A DNA stretch of 64,000 nt from Sphingobacteriales bacterium (GCA_016185185.1 JACPOD010000050.1:16802-80801); one strand, 5' to 3'. Counted from the first letter of the stretch, positions 21,616-30,860 are shown. Notes: a model not told the origin generated them from the letters alone. Numbers and translations are program-made.

Positions 21616-24540
21616 ATGATAGTAAGAACAATAGTCATTTTTCTTTTTAGCCTTGCATCTTTAATCAGTTTGGCACAACCCAAAAAACCCAAAGCGGAAC
21701 AGTGGGCAGATAGCGTATTTAATAGTTTATCCGATGATCAGCGTATTACACAATTAATTGTAGTAAGACTTTCTTCCCTGGATGTAAAAACCAAAAAAAT
21801 AACCTGGCTTGACAGTGCAGTTACGGATGCGGTTAAGAAATATAATATCGGAAGTATTTGTTTGTTCCAGGGCGGGCCAACACGACAGGCCGAACTCATC
21901 AATTATTATCAAAGTATTGCACAAACACCCATTATGATTTCGATAGATGGTGAATGGGGGTTGGGGATGCGTATGCTGGACAGTGTTCAAAAGTTCCCTT
22001 ACCAGCTTACCATGGGGGCGTTACAGGACGAACATATTATTTATAATGTTGGTAAAGCAATAGGTGAGCAGTGTAAACGAATGGGAATTCATGTGGATTA
22101 TGCGCCGGTGGTAGATGTAAATAATAATCCCAATAATCCTGTTATTAATTTCCGCTCATTTGGGGAAGACAAATACAAAGTGGCAAAATTTGGTATTGCA
22201 ATCATGCGGGGTTTACAGGATGCCGGTGTAATGGCCTGCGCCAAACATTTCCCCGGTCATGGTGATGTGGACGTAGACTCCCATAAGGATTTACCGGTAA
22301 TCAATAAAACAAAAAAGCAGTTAGAATCATTGGAGTTATATCCTTTCCGTAAAATTTTTAAAGCGGGTGTTGGCAGTGTAATGATTGCGCACCTCAGTGT
22401 TCCGGCTATTGATAACACACCCAATAAACCTACTTCTATTTCCTATAAAAATATCACCGGGCTGATGCGGCATCAAATGCAATACAAAGGGTTAACGTTT
22501 ACCGATGCACTGGAAATGCAGGGGGTTAAAAAATATTATCCTGATGGAGAAGCATCAGCGCAGGCAATCATTGCAGGAAATGATATGTTGTGTTTGCCAG
22601 GAGATATTCCGGCAGCTATTGATAAAATAAAAGAGGCGATTAGCAAAAAGAAACTAAAATGGAGTGATGTATATGCACATACCAAGCGGGTACTGCTGGC
22701 AAAATATAAATATGTGTTACCAAATGTTTCCCCAATATCTTATAATAATCTTTCAACAGATTTGAATGCCGGCATCCCTTCACAAAGAGCTATGGTTGCT
22801 AAAAATGCTATCACTTTATTAAAGAATGATAATAAAGCGATTTTTCCTTTGGCCAAACATACACAAAAGAAAATTGCATATATAGGAATTGGTATTGATA
22901 GTATGAATGCTTTTGCGAAACGAATGGCAAACGATTACAACGCAACGATCTTTCTTTTTAATGGAGCTGCGGACTCATCCCGTACAGTAACAGTGCTGGA
23001 TTCATTAAAGCAATTTGATGTTGTTCTGCTAGGTGTTCATAATTACGCCAATTACCCGGCTAATAATTTTAATATTAGTAAGGCAGCCATTCAATTGATA
23101 GATACATTACAGCATTATAATAACAATATTTCCCTGTTCTTTGGTAATCCTTACGCTATTAAAAATGCCTGTTCAGCAAGGAACTTGCTGGCCTGCTATG
23201 AAGACGATGCCATTTTCCAGGAGGCAGCAGCAGATATTCTGCAGGGGTTGAATACACCAAAAGGTAAACTACCTGTAACAGTTTGTCCTTCTTTTAAATT
23301 TGGTATGGGACTCACTACAATAAACCTGCCGGTAGCAAATCCTGCTTTGCCTGGCATCAATGAAAATAAATTAAGAGCTATAGATTCAATTGCCGAAGAT
23401 GGTATTAAAAGAAAAGCCTATCCCGGTTGTGTGGTGCTGGCTGTTAAAGACGGAAGAATCATTTATAACAAAGCGTTCGGGCATTATGCGTATAATGATA
23501 AACATGCAGTTTCATTAAACACAATATATGATCTTGCCTCTGTAACAAAAATTTCGGCCACCACACTGGCAGTAATGAAATTATATGATGAGGGGAAACT
23601 GGAGTTAACAAAGACTTTAGGTGATTATCTTCCCTGGGTAAGGGGCAGTGATAAAGAAAGCTTACTTATTAAAAACATTTTATTGCACCAGGCTGGTTTA
23701 AAAGCCTGGATACCTTTTTATAAAGAAACTATTGATACAGTTTCCGGCATTCCTTTTAAAGGTTATTATTCTGCGGTCAAAAAAAAGAACTACACTGTTC
23801 GTGTGGCAGATAAAATGTTTATGCGTAATGATTGGGTGGATACGATGTATAAAAGAATTTTACAAAGCCCGTTAACAGCTGAAGGCAACTATATTTACAG
23901 CGATAATGATTTTATTTTTCTTGGTAAGATCGTTGAAGCGGTTACTGGTATGCCTTTGAATGAGTATGTTAAAAAAACATTTTACGATTCAATGTTACTG
24001 ACGACGACCGGCTTTAAACCCAGGGAAAGGTTTACTGTTGATAAAGTTGCGCCAACTGAAAAGGAAAAATATTTTCGTTTACAATTATTAAAAGCTGATG
24101 TACATGATCCTGGTGCAGCTATGTTTGGGGGAGTAGCAGGGCATGCGGGTTTATTCAGCAATGCAAAAGACCTGGCTTTGTTATGGCAAATGATTTTAAA
24201 TGGAGGAACCATAAATGGAACTGAATACATAAAAGAACAAACCATCAAATTATTTACCGGTTATAACAGTACCGTGAGCAGGAGAGGCTATGGCTTTGAT
24301 AAACCTGGTACCGGTTACGATGTTCGTTCCACTCCATACCCTTGCGCCAATGCTTCACCGGAAACATTTGGCCACACGGGTTATACAGGTACCTGTGTAT
24401 GGGTTGACCCAAAGTATAATTTGATTTATATTTTTCTTTCCAACCGTGTTAACCCGGAAGGTGGAACCAATACACTTCTTTCCACTTTAAATATAAGAGG
24501 TAAGATCCAGGATGTGATTTATGAAGCCATACAGCATTAA
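21616..24540 (+). CDS. GH3 beta-N-acetylglucosaminidase fused to a serine beta-lactamase-like hydrolase
   Basis: 974 residues from the ATG that begins a clean signal peptide (MIVRTIVIFLF to SLAQP). The N-terminal half (about 30-560) is a glycoside hydrolase family 3 enzyme with the NagZ-type loop KHFPGHGDVDVDSHKDLP (about 208), which carries the His-Asp dyad, and a GH3 C-terminal domain. The C-terminal half (about 600-974) is a class C beta-lactamase/DD-peptidase-like domain: SxxK in DLASVTKIS (about 639), YSDND, and HTG in FGHTGYTGT. The fusion is known in Bacteroidota and suggests periplasmic processing of GlcNAc-muropeptides, with one domain on the glycan and one on the peptide or an ester. 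Confidence 0.93.
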   Translation: MIVRTIVIFLFSLASLISLAQPKKPKAEQWADSVFNSLSDDQRITQLIVVRLSSLDVKTKKITWLDSAVTDAVKKYNIGSICLFQGGPTRQAELINYYQSIAQTPIMISIDGEWGLGMRMLDSVQKFPYQLTMGALQDEHIIYNVGKAIGEQCKRMGIHVDYAPVVDVNNNPNNPVINFRSFGEDKYKVAKFGIAIMRGLQDAGVMACAKHFPGHGDVDVDSHKDLPVINKTKKQLESLELYPFRKIFKAGVGSVMIAHLSVPAIDNTPNKPTSISYKNITGLMRHQMQYKGLTFTDALEMQGVKKYYPDGEASAQAIIAGNDMLCLPGDIPAAIDKIKEAISKKKLKWSDVYAHTKRVLLAKYKYVLPNVSPISYNNLSTDLNAGIPSQRAMVAKNAITLLKNDNKAIFPLAKHTQKKIAYIGIGIDSMNAFAKRMANDYNATIFLFNGAADSSRTVTVLDSLKQFDVVLLGVHNYANYPANNFNISKAAIQLIDTLQHYNNNISLFFGNPYAIKNACSARNLLACYEDDAIFQEAAADILQGLNTPKGKLPVTVCPSFKFGMGLTTINLPVANPALPGINENKLRAIDSIAEDGIKRKAYPGCVVLAVKDGRIIYNKAFGHYAYNDKHAVSLNTIYDLASVTKISATTLAVMKLYDEGKLELTKTLGDYLPWVRGSDKESLLIKNILLHQAGLKAWIPFYKETIDTVSGIPFKGYYSAVKKKNYTVRVADKMFMRNDWVDTMYKRILQSPLTAEGNYIYSDNDFIFLGKIVEAVTGMPLNEYVKKTFYDSMLLTTTGFKPRERFTVDKVAPTEKEKYFRLQLLKADVHDPGAAMFGGVAGHAGLFSNAKDLALLWQMILNGGTINGTEYIKEQTIKLFTGYNSTVSRRGYGFDKPGTGYDVRSTPYPCANASPETFGHTGYTGTCVWVDPKYNLIYIFLSNRVNPEGGTNTLLSTLNIRGKIQDVIYEAIQH

Positions 24541-25400
24541 TATAATTTCAGTAATACCTTTTTGATCACATCATATTTCATCCACGGAATAAAATGGTTG
24601 GCATCAGGTATCAGTGTTGTTTCAACCGAAGCAGCATTTATTAATTTCTTTTCTGCATAAGCTGCATTACCCACCGGAACAAAAGTATCTTTCATACCAT
24701 GTACAATAAATACTTTGCATTTTATCAAGGGAAATTTTTGTTGCAGTGCATACACATCTTTTTTAAAGTATTTTAATTCTGTATTACTGGGCCGCAAGGC
24801 GCCGGGAACAAAAAATTGCAAAGGGGTATTATCGAGCACACCCCGCCAGCCTTCTGTTTTTTCCTCAGCAGGATCCACGCTGGCGGCTAATAGTACGAGG
24901 CCATCATACATTGCCGGATTATCACCAGCCAGCCATACAATCATCGGTCCGCCAAGTGAGTGCCCTGCCAGGTACATTGGTTTACCATTTTGCAATTGTT
25001 TTAAAACAGGTTCAATTAATGCAGCTTGTTTATCCATATGTTCCGCATTGCCATAATCGCTGTAACCAAAGCCAGGCCGGTCAATGGATATCATCCTGAA
25101 TTTTGCTAACAAATCTTTATCCTCCATGTATTGTGCAAAAGCCCCCCATTCACCGGGCGAACCATGTACAAAAACAATTGTGGGAAATGTGTCATTGCCT
25201 GTTTTTGCATAATGGATATGACGATTACCCACAGGAACTGTAACAGTAGTTAAGACAACGCCGGCTTTTTTAAAATTTTCTTTTGCCCTGCTGTCACTAA
25301 TCCTCATTTTCATACAACTCTGTGCCATGATCAGCCAAAGAATCAAAAACACAGCGAATACACGGAAGGAAATTTTCATAAGCTTTCTCCATTTCATCAT
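24537..25400 (-). CDS. Alpha/beta hydrolase, membrane-anchored
   Basis: 287 residues. The N-terminus is hydrophobic with a lipobox-like Cys (IMAQSCMKM), so it is probably a lipoprotein or membrane anchored. The alpha/beta hydrolase fold is clear: FVHGSPGEWGAF oxyanion loop, GHSLGG nucleophile elbow, GMKDTFVP with the acidic residue, and ANHFIPW with the catalytic His. The substrate is unknown. The gene end overlaps the convergent GH3 fusion by 4 bases. A second in-frame Met (MKISFRV, 7 residues later) is an alternative start. Confidence 0.87.
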   Translation of the reverse strand: MMKWRKLMKISFRVFAVFLILWLIMAQSCMKMRISDSRAKENFKKAGVVLTTVTVPVGNRHIHYAKTGNDTFPTIVFVHGSPGEWGAFAQYMEDKDLLAKFRMISIDRPGFGYSDYGNAEHMDKQAALIEPVLKQLQNGKPMYLAGHSLGGPMIVWLAGDNPAMYDGLVLLAASVDPAEEKTEGWRGVLDNTPLQFFVPGALRPSNTELKYFKKDVYALQQKFPLIKCKVFIVHGMKDTFVPVGNAAYAEKKLINAASVETTLIPDANHFIPWMKYDVIKKVLLKLY

Positions 25401-25408
25401 TAAACTTA

Positions 25409-25439
25409 CAAAAAAAGTCCCGCCTTAGTTTGGCGGGAC
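25409..25439 (-). terminator. Terminator of the small lipoprotein gene
   Basis: An 8-bp stem GTCCCGCC/GGCGGGAC with a short loop, followed on the minus strand by TTTTTTT. It lies between the 132-residue lipoprotein gene and the hydrolase gene. Confidence 0.8.
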
Positions 25440-25460
25440 GTGTTAAAAAAAGTTCTAAAC

Positions 25461-25859
25461 TTATTGCTTTGTCAGCTGGTAAACATCTTTGTAATAGATA
25501 AAGCCATTATAACTTCTTTCAAAATTTACTTTGCTGCCATTTTTTTTAAAGTCATAATCACCCAGTAATATCAACGACCAGTCAAAGTTAGCCGCCCAGG
25601 GACAGGTGCTAGAAAATTTAATCTTGCTATTAGTAATACTGAATGTTCCGCTGCAGAAAGCAGGATAGTTATTCTTATTACTTTCGGCCGAATAATGATT
25701 GCCTGAAATAGTGATGGATACCTGTGCCGTATCTTTCCACGGAGATATGCGGTAAAAAATTCCTTTATACACACCGTCGGCTAAAACGGTTTCGTTTGAT
25801 TTTTTACAACCAATAAGTAAAATAGTTATTCCAATACACACAATAAAGATGAATCTCAT
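25461..25859 (-). CDS. Small lipoprotein of unknown function
   Basis: 132 residues with a signal peptide and lipobox (TILLIGCKKS). The mature part is beta-rich (GVYKGIFYRISPW, AQVSITISGNHYS, FCSGTFSITNSKIKF, GDYDFKKNGSKVNF), resembling the lipocalin-like or META-like small outer-membrane lipoproteins of Bacteroidota. I do not recognise a named family. It has its own downstream terminator, so it is probably monocistronic. Confidence 0.75.
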   Translation of the reverse strand: MRFIFIVCIGITILLIGCKKSNETVLADGVYKGIFYRISPWKDTAQVSITISGNHYSAESNKNNYPAFCSGTFSITNSKIKFSSTCPWAANFDWSLILLGDYDFKKNGSKVNFERSYNGFIYYKDVYQLTKQ

Positions 25860-25910
25860 ACGATAATTTTACAGGTTGACATCACCACCAAAAAAATCGT
25901 TGCACCTCAA

Positions 25911-27245
25911 CTATTTTTTATCGCTGGAATTCTCAGGAGGTTTTTTCTCTACTTTCAATGGGCCACGGTTTTCCTGTTTGGGTTGATTGCGGCTATCGGG
26001 TGTGTTTCCCCCACGGTTTTCTCTTCTTTCGTTACTGCGTTTTTCCGGTCTTTGCTGTCCCCGATTTTCCTGCCGTGGCTGGTTACGATTATCTCCTCTT
26101 CTGTCATTACCTCTGTTATCCCTGCTGTCCCTGTCAAATTTTTTACGGCTGCTTTTTTCCAGCGTACGCAAACTTATTTGTCCCACTACATCTACAAATT
26201 CAGGTTCTACCACTTTTGGTTTGCCGGTTGTTACATCTACCGGTTCCAATTCATCGGGTTTAATACCTCTGGCATTGAGCGATTTAATTTCTTTTACCCT
26301 TTTTATAGTAAGCGGGTATTGTTTATTACTGTCGGGCAGCACATACCACATCAGGTTTTTAAAAATATCTTTCTTTATAAGAGTAGCGTTGCCACGGGTA
26401 ATTTGAATGACATCCGCATTATCAGGAAAATCCTGCAACGCATCCAAATAGGTATCGAGTTCATAATTCAAACAACATTTTAAGCGACCACACTGACCGC
26501 TTAACTTGGTTTGATTAATAGAAAGATTCTGATAACGGGCAATAGTGGTAGTTACACTCTTAAAATCAGTGAGCCAGCTGCTGCAACATAGTTCACGACC
26601 ACAGCTACCTATACCGCCAACTTTGGCTGCTTCCTGTCGTATACCAATCTGCTTCATTTCCACTTTTACTTTAAATTCGGAAGCATATTGTTTTATCAGT
26701 TCCCTGAAATCAACTCTGTCCTCAGCAGTATAAAAAAAAGTGGCTTTGCGACCATCCGCTTGTATTTCCACTTCAATCAGCTTCATATCCAGCTTCAGGT
26801 TAAGGGCAATGGACCGGGCTTTGGATAATGCCCCGGCCTGTCGTTCTTTATGTGTACGGAACAGTTCAATATCACGTTCGCTGGCACGGCGTAGTATCTT
26901 TTTCATTTCGGGGTCATCTTCCCTTACTTCCTTTTTCTTCATTTGTAAACGCACCAGTTCACCCGTAAGGTTTACCATACCAACGTCAAAACCGCTTACG
27001 CCTTCTACAGCCACCAGGTCTCCTTTTTCAAAATATTGTAAAGTAGTATTACGGTAAAAATCTTTGCGACTGCCATTGTTAAAGGATATCTCCACCACTT
27101 TGCAACTGCTTTCCGGATCGGCAAACGGAAGGTTGGCCAGCCAGTCATGCACATTCATCCGGTTACAGCTACCTGTGCTGCATCCTCCGTTACTTTTACA
27201 TCCGGCAGCTTTACCACTACCCGTTCCACAAGAACTACATCCCAT
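25911..27245 (-). CDS. ricT: PSP1 domain protein, RicT-like
   Basis: 444 residues from the ATG giving MGCSSCGTG; the frame is open 37 codons further but that part looks non-coding. The N-terminus is Cys-rich, and the PSP1 core (about 85-290) has the conserved LDMKLIEVEIQADGRKATFFYTAEDRVDFREL and the Cys cluster GRELCCSSWL, GQCGRLKCCLNYE. In Bacillus, RicT (YaaT) is part of the Fe-S-containing RicA/F/T complex that stimulates RNase Y. The C-terminal 75 residues are an Arg/Asn/Gly-rich disordered tail (RGDNRNQPRQENRGQQRPEK), likely RNA binding. It follows holB on the same strand, a common pairing. Confidence 0.92.
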   Translation of the reverse strand: MGCSSCGTGSGKAAGCKSNGGCSTGSCNRMNVHDWLANLPFADPESSCKVVEISFNNGSRKDFYRNTTLQYFEKGDLVAVEGVSGFDVGMVNLTGELVRLQMKKKEVREDDPEMKKILRRASERDIELFRTHKERQAGALSKARSIALNLKLDMKLIEVEIQADGRKATFFYTAEDRVDFRELIKQYASEFKVKVEMKQIGIRQEAAKVGGIGSCGRELCCSSWLTDFKSVTTTIARYQNLSINQTKLSGQCGRLKCCLNYELDTYLDALQDFPDNADVIQITRGNATLIKKDIFKNLMWYVLPDSNKQYPLTIKRVKEIKSLNARGIKPDELEPVDVTTGKPKVVEPEFVDVVGQISLRTLEKSSRKKFDRDSRDNRGNDRRGDNRNQPRQENRGQQRPEKRSNERRENRGGNTPDSRNQPKQENRGPLKVEKKPPENSSDKK

Positions 27246-27537
27246 ATAGTCAATCAATGATTTTAATGAATAAAAAAAGAGGGGAGAAGGGATGTACTTA
27301 GCATTTGTGCTACTATTTAGCACCCATTGCGTCGCACACTTCGGGGTTCTGTTCAATCGTTATCAGAAGGTTTCATTGGCCACAATCGTATATATAATAA
27401 AATACCAATGCTTGCTACTTGAAAACCAATCCCACATCATCCATCGCCCCGCCACTGCCCCTTTCAACTCAATTGTTCAAAAATAGTGATTTGTTTTTAA
27501 AAACCTTTATAACGTTGAGTGAAGCCAGAATGTTGTT
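27246..27537. other. 292-base gap between holB and ricT
   Basis: No convincing gene. It contains one copy (27327-27341) of a 15-base sequence found again, inverted, at 58723-58737. Confidence 0.5.
27327..27341 (+). repeat. Dispersed TTGCGTCGCACACTT element, copy 1
   Basis: Identical over 15 bases to the reverse complement of 58723-58737. Weaker similarity continues on both sides (TAGCA before it, GTTC after it). Confidence 0.55.
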
Positions 27538-28749
27538 TTACCAGGTTTCTGCCAGTGTTTTTTCTAAAATTATATGGTTGAGCTTTATAGTAAGGGCATG
27601 AAACAGCATTTTGCCGTTGGCATTCCGTTCTATATAGTATGTGGCTTTGTCCAGTTCTTCAATAATGGCCTGCTGCTGACTGATGCCGGCAATTTTATTG
27701 AGCCGCTGGGCAAAATCAAATTCATTTTCCGGCAGGGCCACATTTTCGGCGCCCATTAATTTAATGCGGATGGCCTGCTCCAGCAGATGGTTAAAGTAGC
27801 GCAGAAATTGTTTTTGTTTTTCCCGGCCCAGCTTACTTATTTCTTCCACCCATTTAACCTGTGCAATGGGGCCGGTTTTTAAAGTGGCATTGAGCCATTC
27901 CCTTAATAAGGATTGCCAATCTTCTTCTGCATGCTGAATTAATTGTAAGGCTTCCCGGTAATTGCCTTCGCTTACGCTGGCAATTTGCCTGGCCTGTTCC
28001 GGAGACAATTTAGTTCTTTGTAAAAGAGCTTCTTCCACTTGAGCCGCATCAATGGGAGGAATCTTTACTAATTGGGTTCTTGAAATAATGGTTGGTAAAA
28101 CAAGCGATTCATTTTCCGCCACCAGTATAAATAATGTATTAGGCGGAGGCTCTTCAATCAATTTTAATAATTTGTTTCCTTCCTTGCCCAAATATTCAGG
28201 CATCCACATGATTAAAATTTTGAATTCACTTTCAAAACTTTTTAAACTCAACTTGCGGATGATGTCATTGCATTCTTCTGCGGTGATATTTCCCTGCTTA
28301 TTTTCTGCGCCGATAAATTGTAACCAATCATATACATTTCCATAAGGATATTGTGCAATAAATTCCCGCCACTCTCCAATATAATCGGTACTCACCGGTT
28401 TGTCGCCTGATTTTTTGGGAATAACCGGGTAAGAAAAATGTATGTCGGGGTGAATTAACTGATGTGCTTTAACACAGGCCGGACAGACTCCGCATGCATC
28501 ATTTGCCAATTGCTTATTGCCAATTGCTTCAGTTGGTTCCTCCCCAAACAAAGATGGACCAAGTGATGCTTTGTTTTTTCCATTTACTTTTTCGCAAACA
28601 ATAAATTGGGCAAATGCTAATGCCATAGATAAAGCACCACTTCCTTCGTTACCTAAAAAAAGTAACGCATGGCTCAGCCGGTTTTGCTGTACCAAATCTG
28701 CCAGTTGTTGTTTGGTTTCTTTTTGTCCTATAATGGAAGAGAATAACAT
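27538..28749 (-). CDS. holB: DNA polymerase III delta' subunit (clamp loader)
   Basis: 403 residues. It starts with the typical IIGQKETKQQLADLVQQNRLSHALLF and has a zinc module CGVCPACVKAHQLIHPD and an SRT-type arginine motif (TIISRTQLVKIPP). The P-loop is degenerate (GNEGSGALSMA), as usual for delta'. Domain III fills the C-terminal 180 residues. It is part of the clamp loader with DnaX and HolA. An insert EAIGNKQLAND before the zinc module is encoded by a duplicated 13-base unit. The -7 box TATCTTCG ends 6 bases before the ATG. Confidence 0.92.
   Translation of the reverse strand: MLFSSIIGQKETKQQLADLVQQNRLSHALLFLGNEGSGALSMALAFAQFIVCEKVNGKNKASLGPSLFGEEPTEAIGNKQLANDACGVCPACVKAHQLIHPDIHFSYPVIPKKSGDKPVSTDYIGEWREFIAQYPYGNVYDWLQFIGAENKQGNITAEECNDIIRKLSLKSFESEFKILIMWMPEYLGKEGNKLLKLIEEPPPNTLFILVAENESLVLPTIISRTQLVKIPPIDAAQVEEALLQRTKLSPEQARQIASVSEGNYREALQLIQHAEEDWQSLLREWLNATLKTGPIAQVKWVEEISKLGREKQKQFLRYFNHLLEQAIRIKLMGAENVALPENEFDFAQRLNKIAGISQQQAIIEELDKATYYIERNANGKMLFHALTIKLNHIILEKTLAETW
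28503..28529. repeat. In-frame 13-bp direct repeat in holB
   Basis: TTGCCAATTGCTT at 28503-28515 and 28517-28529. It encodes the AIGNKQLAN stretch, absent from the usual HolB core, just before the zinc-binding motif. Confidence 0.6.
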
Positions 28750-28755
28750 TGGTTG

Positions 28756-28763
28756 CGAAGATA
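28756..28763 (-). promoter_or_regulatory. Near-consensus -7 box of holB
   Basis: TATCTTCG on the minus strand, one base off TAnnTTTG, 6 bases before the ATG. Confidence 0.4.
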
Positions 28764-28881
28764 AAAGCTAATCTTTAATAGTTAATGCACGGATATTACA
28801 AAAAACTACCACTTTGAGGTATTGCTTTTGCCCCCCTATTACTATATTGTATTTTATTTAAAACCTTTAAAAAATTTTGTC

Positions 28882-29516
28882 ATGAGAAAATTATTGTTTG
28901 TCATCATCGTAATTACAATTCTTTCCTGTAAAAAAGATTCACAGATTGTTAGTTTTGAAAAATTGTCCCCTGCCGCTAAAGAGATTGCAGGAGTAAAATC
29001 TTTAACCGGGGTTAAACAAGCTTCATTATTGTTAACTGATAGTGAAAGACAGGATTTGTGGCTTTCAAAATTTACTTCAATTTTGAATAATGATAATTTA
29101 AGTTCACGTCAAACAGAAATAGTACAATCCTTATGAATTTTTTAAAAAGCACAGGTATAAGTGTCCTTTAAAATAACCCTGCATTAGGCGAAAAATTCCT
29201 TGCAAAAAATTTACAAAAAATTGATGAAGCTTTTACTAAAGAACAAACATACCTTTTGGTAGAATGTGCATATACAAATGGGAACTTCTCTATATTTAAA
29301 GCAGATAAATATTTAGCTAACTTGGAGTCTTCAAAAAACAGTCCGATTGCAGCGGCTTCGGTAGCCTGTAGTTGCAGGTATGATATTGGATGTGGCTTTG
29401 GAAATTTATGTAATTCAGGGGGTTGCCCAACAACGAATGGAGGTTGTGGATTATTTGGTACTTCCAGTTGTACAGGCACTTGCAGCCAGGGAAATGGCGG
29501 CCCAATTATTAAGTAA
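28882..29516 (+). pseudogene. Fulvocin C-like bacteriocin precursor, frameshifted
   Basis: The 5' part (28882-29136) encodes a lipoprotein-like leader (ITILSCKKDS) and a helical region with LSPAAKEIAGVKSLT, SERQDLWLSKFTSIL and SSRQTEIVQSL. A 1-base frameshift near 29131 and an in-frame TAA at 29169 interrupt the gene; the continuing frame reads NPALGEKFLAKNLQKIDEAF, then LLVECAYTNGNFSIFK, and ends in a Cys-rich module ACSCRYDIGC to GTCSQGN, stop at 29516. That module has eight Cys, the number in fulvocin C of Myxococcus, which forms four disulfides. The gene heads a small cluster with a thioredoxin-like and a DUF1573 protein. The lesions may be real decay or sequencing errors. Confidence 0.68.
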
Positions 29517-29538
29517 GAGTAAACCTAATAATAATTAA

Positions 29539-29584
29539 CTGAATGTATGAATAGTCAATCAACTTAGGCAATTTATACATTCAG
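29539..29584 (+). terminator. Long stem downstream of bacteriocin-like gene
   Basis: CTGAATGTAT (29539-29548) pairs perfectly with ATACATTCAG (29575-29584) across a 26-base loop, followed by TCTTTAAAA. A weak terminator or mRNA-end structure. Confidence 0.4.
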
Positions 29585-29683
29585 TCTTTAAAAGGTAAGC
29601 ATGAAAGTAAGGTTGATACTCTACAGTTTAATTTCTACATTTTTTTTATTGCACTGGTTTATAATATAAATATCAGTGAACTA

Positions 29684-30481
29684 TTGGTACGCTATATTAT
29701 TATATTTTTATTTTATTCTTTATCTTTTTACTTTTCAAGTATTTTTTTTAAACAGAACAGCTGGTTTACTTTTTTTTGTATTGTGTTGCCACCGGTACTT
29801 ATTGATGCATCTGTATTGATAACTAATTACAGGCTTGTTCCATTGCGATTCCCTTATGCAAGTATATATCCTGTGGCAGGCTGTTTTTGTGGAATGTTTA
29901 TCTTTCAAAAATCCTGGGTTAAACTAATAGGCCTGGGAGTTTTAACAGTTTGCTTTATCACTGTTTCTTATAAAACGCTCCTGTCGGGAATTATTTATTG
30001 GATGGAGAAAAGAAACGAGCAATTGGTTAAGGTTAATAACTCCTTTCTTTATAAAAAAATTTTTACCATTGATAAAAACGAAATTAGTTTAATTGACACT
30101 GTAAAGAAAAAAGCCACCATACTTGAGCTTTATTTTGTTAAGTGCCCCCCATGCAAAATGAAACTTGCTGTATTAAAAGAATTGTATAATAAATTGCATT
30201 CAGAGGAGTTTCAGATTTTTTTTATATGTGATGGGTCATTAACAAGTTATAACGACTTTATAAGCAATGCTAAAGAAAATAATGGCGATGGCTTTTCTTT
30301 TTTTTATGATAGTAAAAATAACATTTGTGATAGCATAATACATGTAAATGGCTATCCACAGGAAATATTATTAAACAGAACCGTTATTCATTCAACTCAT
30401 TATGGCTTTGATGAGTATTCAAAGACACCATATATTGAGGATGAGATTTCTAAAATTAAAAACATTTTAAATGAAAATTAG
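29684..30481 (+). CDS. Membrane protein with C-terminal thioredoxin-like CPPC domain
   Basis: 265 residues from a TTG at 29684, but the real start is probably the ATG at 29601 (MKVRLILYSLIST): its frame would join this one if the run of eight T at 29640-29647 had nine. The N-terminal half has several hydrophobic segments (about 1-20, 25-45, 55-70, 75-100). Residues about 145-260 look like a thioredoxin fold with the redox motif VKCPPCKMKL and a cis-Pro region (NGYPQEILL). It probably reduces or oxidises thiols outside the membrane. Its place directly after an eight-Cys bacteriocin-like gene suggests a role in that peptide's disulfides; that is inference. Confidence 0.72.
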   Translation: MVRYIIIFLFYSLSFYFSSIFFKQNSWFTFFCIVLPPVLIDASVLITNYRLVPLRFPYASIYPVAGCFCGMFIFQKSWVKLIGLGVLTVCFITVSYKTLLSGIIYWMEKRNEQLVKVNNSFLYKKIFTIDKNEISLIDTVKKKATILELYFVKCPPCKMKLAVLKELYNKLHSEEFQIFFICDGSLTSYNDFISNAKENNGDGFSFFYDSKNNICDSIIHVNGYPQEILLNRTVIHSTHYGFDEYSKTPYIEDEISKIKNILNEN

Positions 30482-30860
30482 AGTATATGTAACAATCTTA
30501 ACGGTATTACTAATATGGGGGTGCAAAGATATTAAACCTGTTTTTGAAATTAATCCAAGGGAAGTTAAAACAGATACAATAATCGCAGGGGAACAAAGAG
30601 CATATCATTTTAAGATTTTTAATAGAGGGAGTAAGGATTTGATTATAGAAGATTATGTTGCTGGATGTGAATGCACCCAAATAAATCTTTTCAGGAATCA
30701 AAAAGTAAGTAGCAATGACAGTATCCCTTTGAATATAATAATTTCCACAAAAAAGGAAGAGGCTAATAAATTAAAAGAAGTAGAATGCACATTTAAAACA
30801 AATGCTACGCCGACATTTTATAATATTGCTTTGAAGTTTTATATAAAACAGGGTAATTAA
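30471..30860 (+). CDS. DUF1573 domain lipoprotein
   Basis: 129 residues. Signal peptide with lipobox (VLLIWGCKD), then a DUF1573 immunoglobulin-like domain: FEINPREVKTDTIIAGEQ, YHFKIFNRGSKDLIIEDYVAGCECT and NSNDSIPLNIII-type strands. The paired Cys in AGCECT is typical. It overlaps the thioredoxin-like gene by 11 bases and is translationally coupled to it. DUF1573 proteins often accompany exported Cys-rich peptides and thioredoxin-like proteins in Bacteroidota; their role is unknown. It overlaps the convergent glutathione peroxidase gene by 4 bases. Confidence 0.85.
   Translation: MKIRVYVTILTVLLIWGCKDIKPVFEINPREVKTDTIIAGEQRAYHFKIFNRGSKDLIIEDYVAGCECTQINLFRNQKVSSNDSIPLNIIISTKKEEANKLKEVECTFKTNATPTFYNIALKFYIKQGN

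Noticed and set aside
25958..26483. Three plus-strand frames over ricT
   Set aside because: They are antisense shadows of the Arg-rich ricT tail; no signal peptide, domain or promoter supports them.
27246..27356. 37-residue N-terminal extension of RicT
   Set aside because: The family starts at the MGCSSCGTG segment, and the extension is AT-rich with no conservation.
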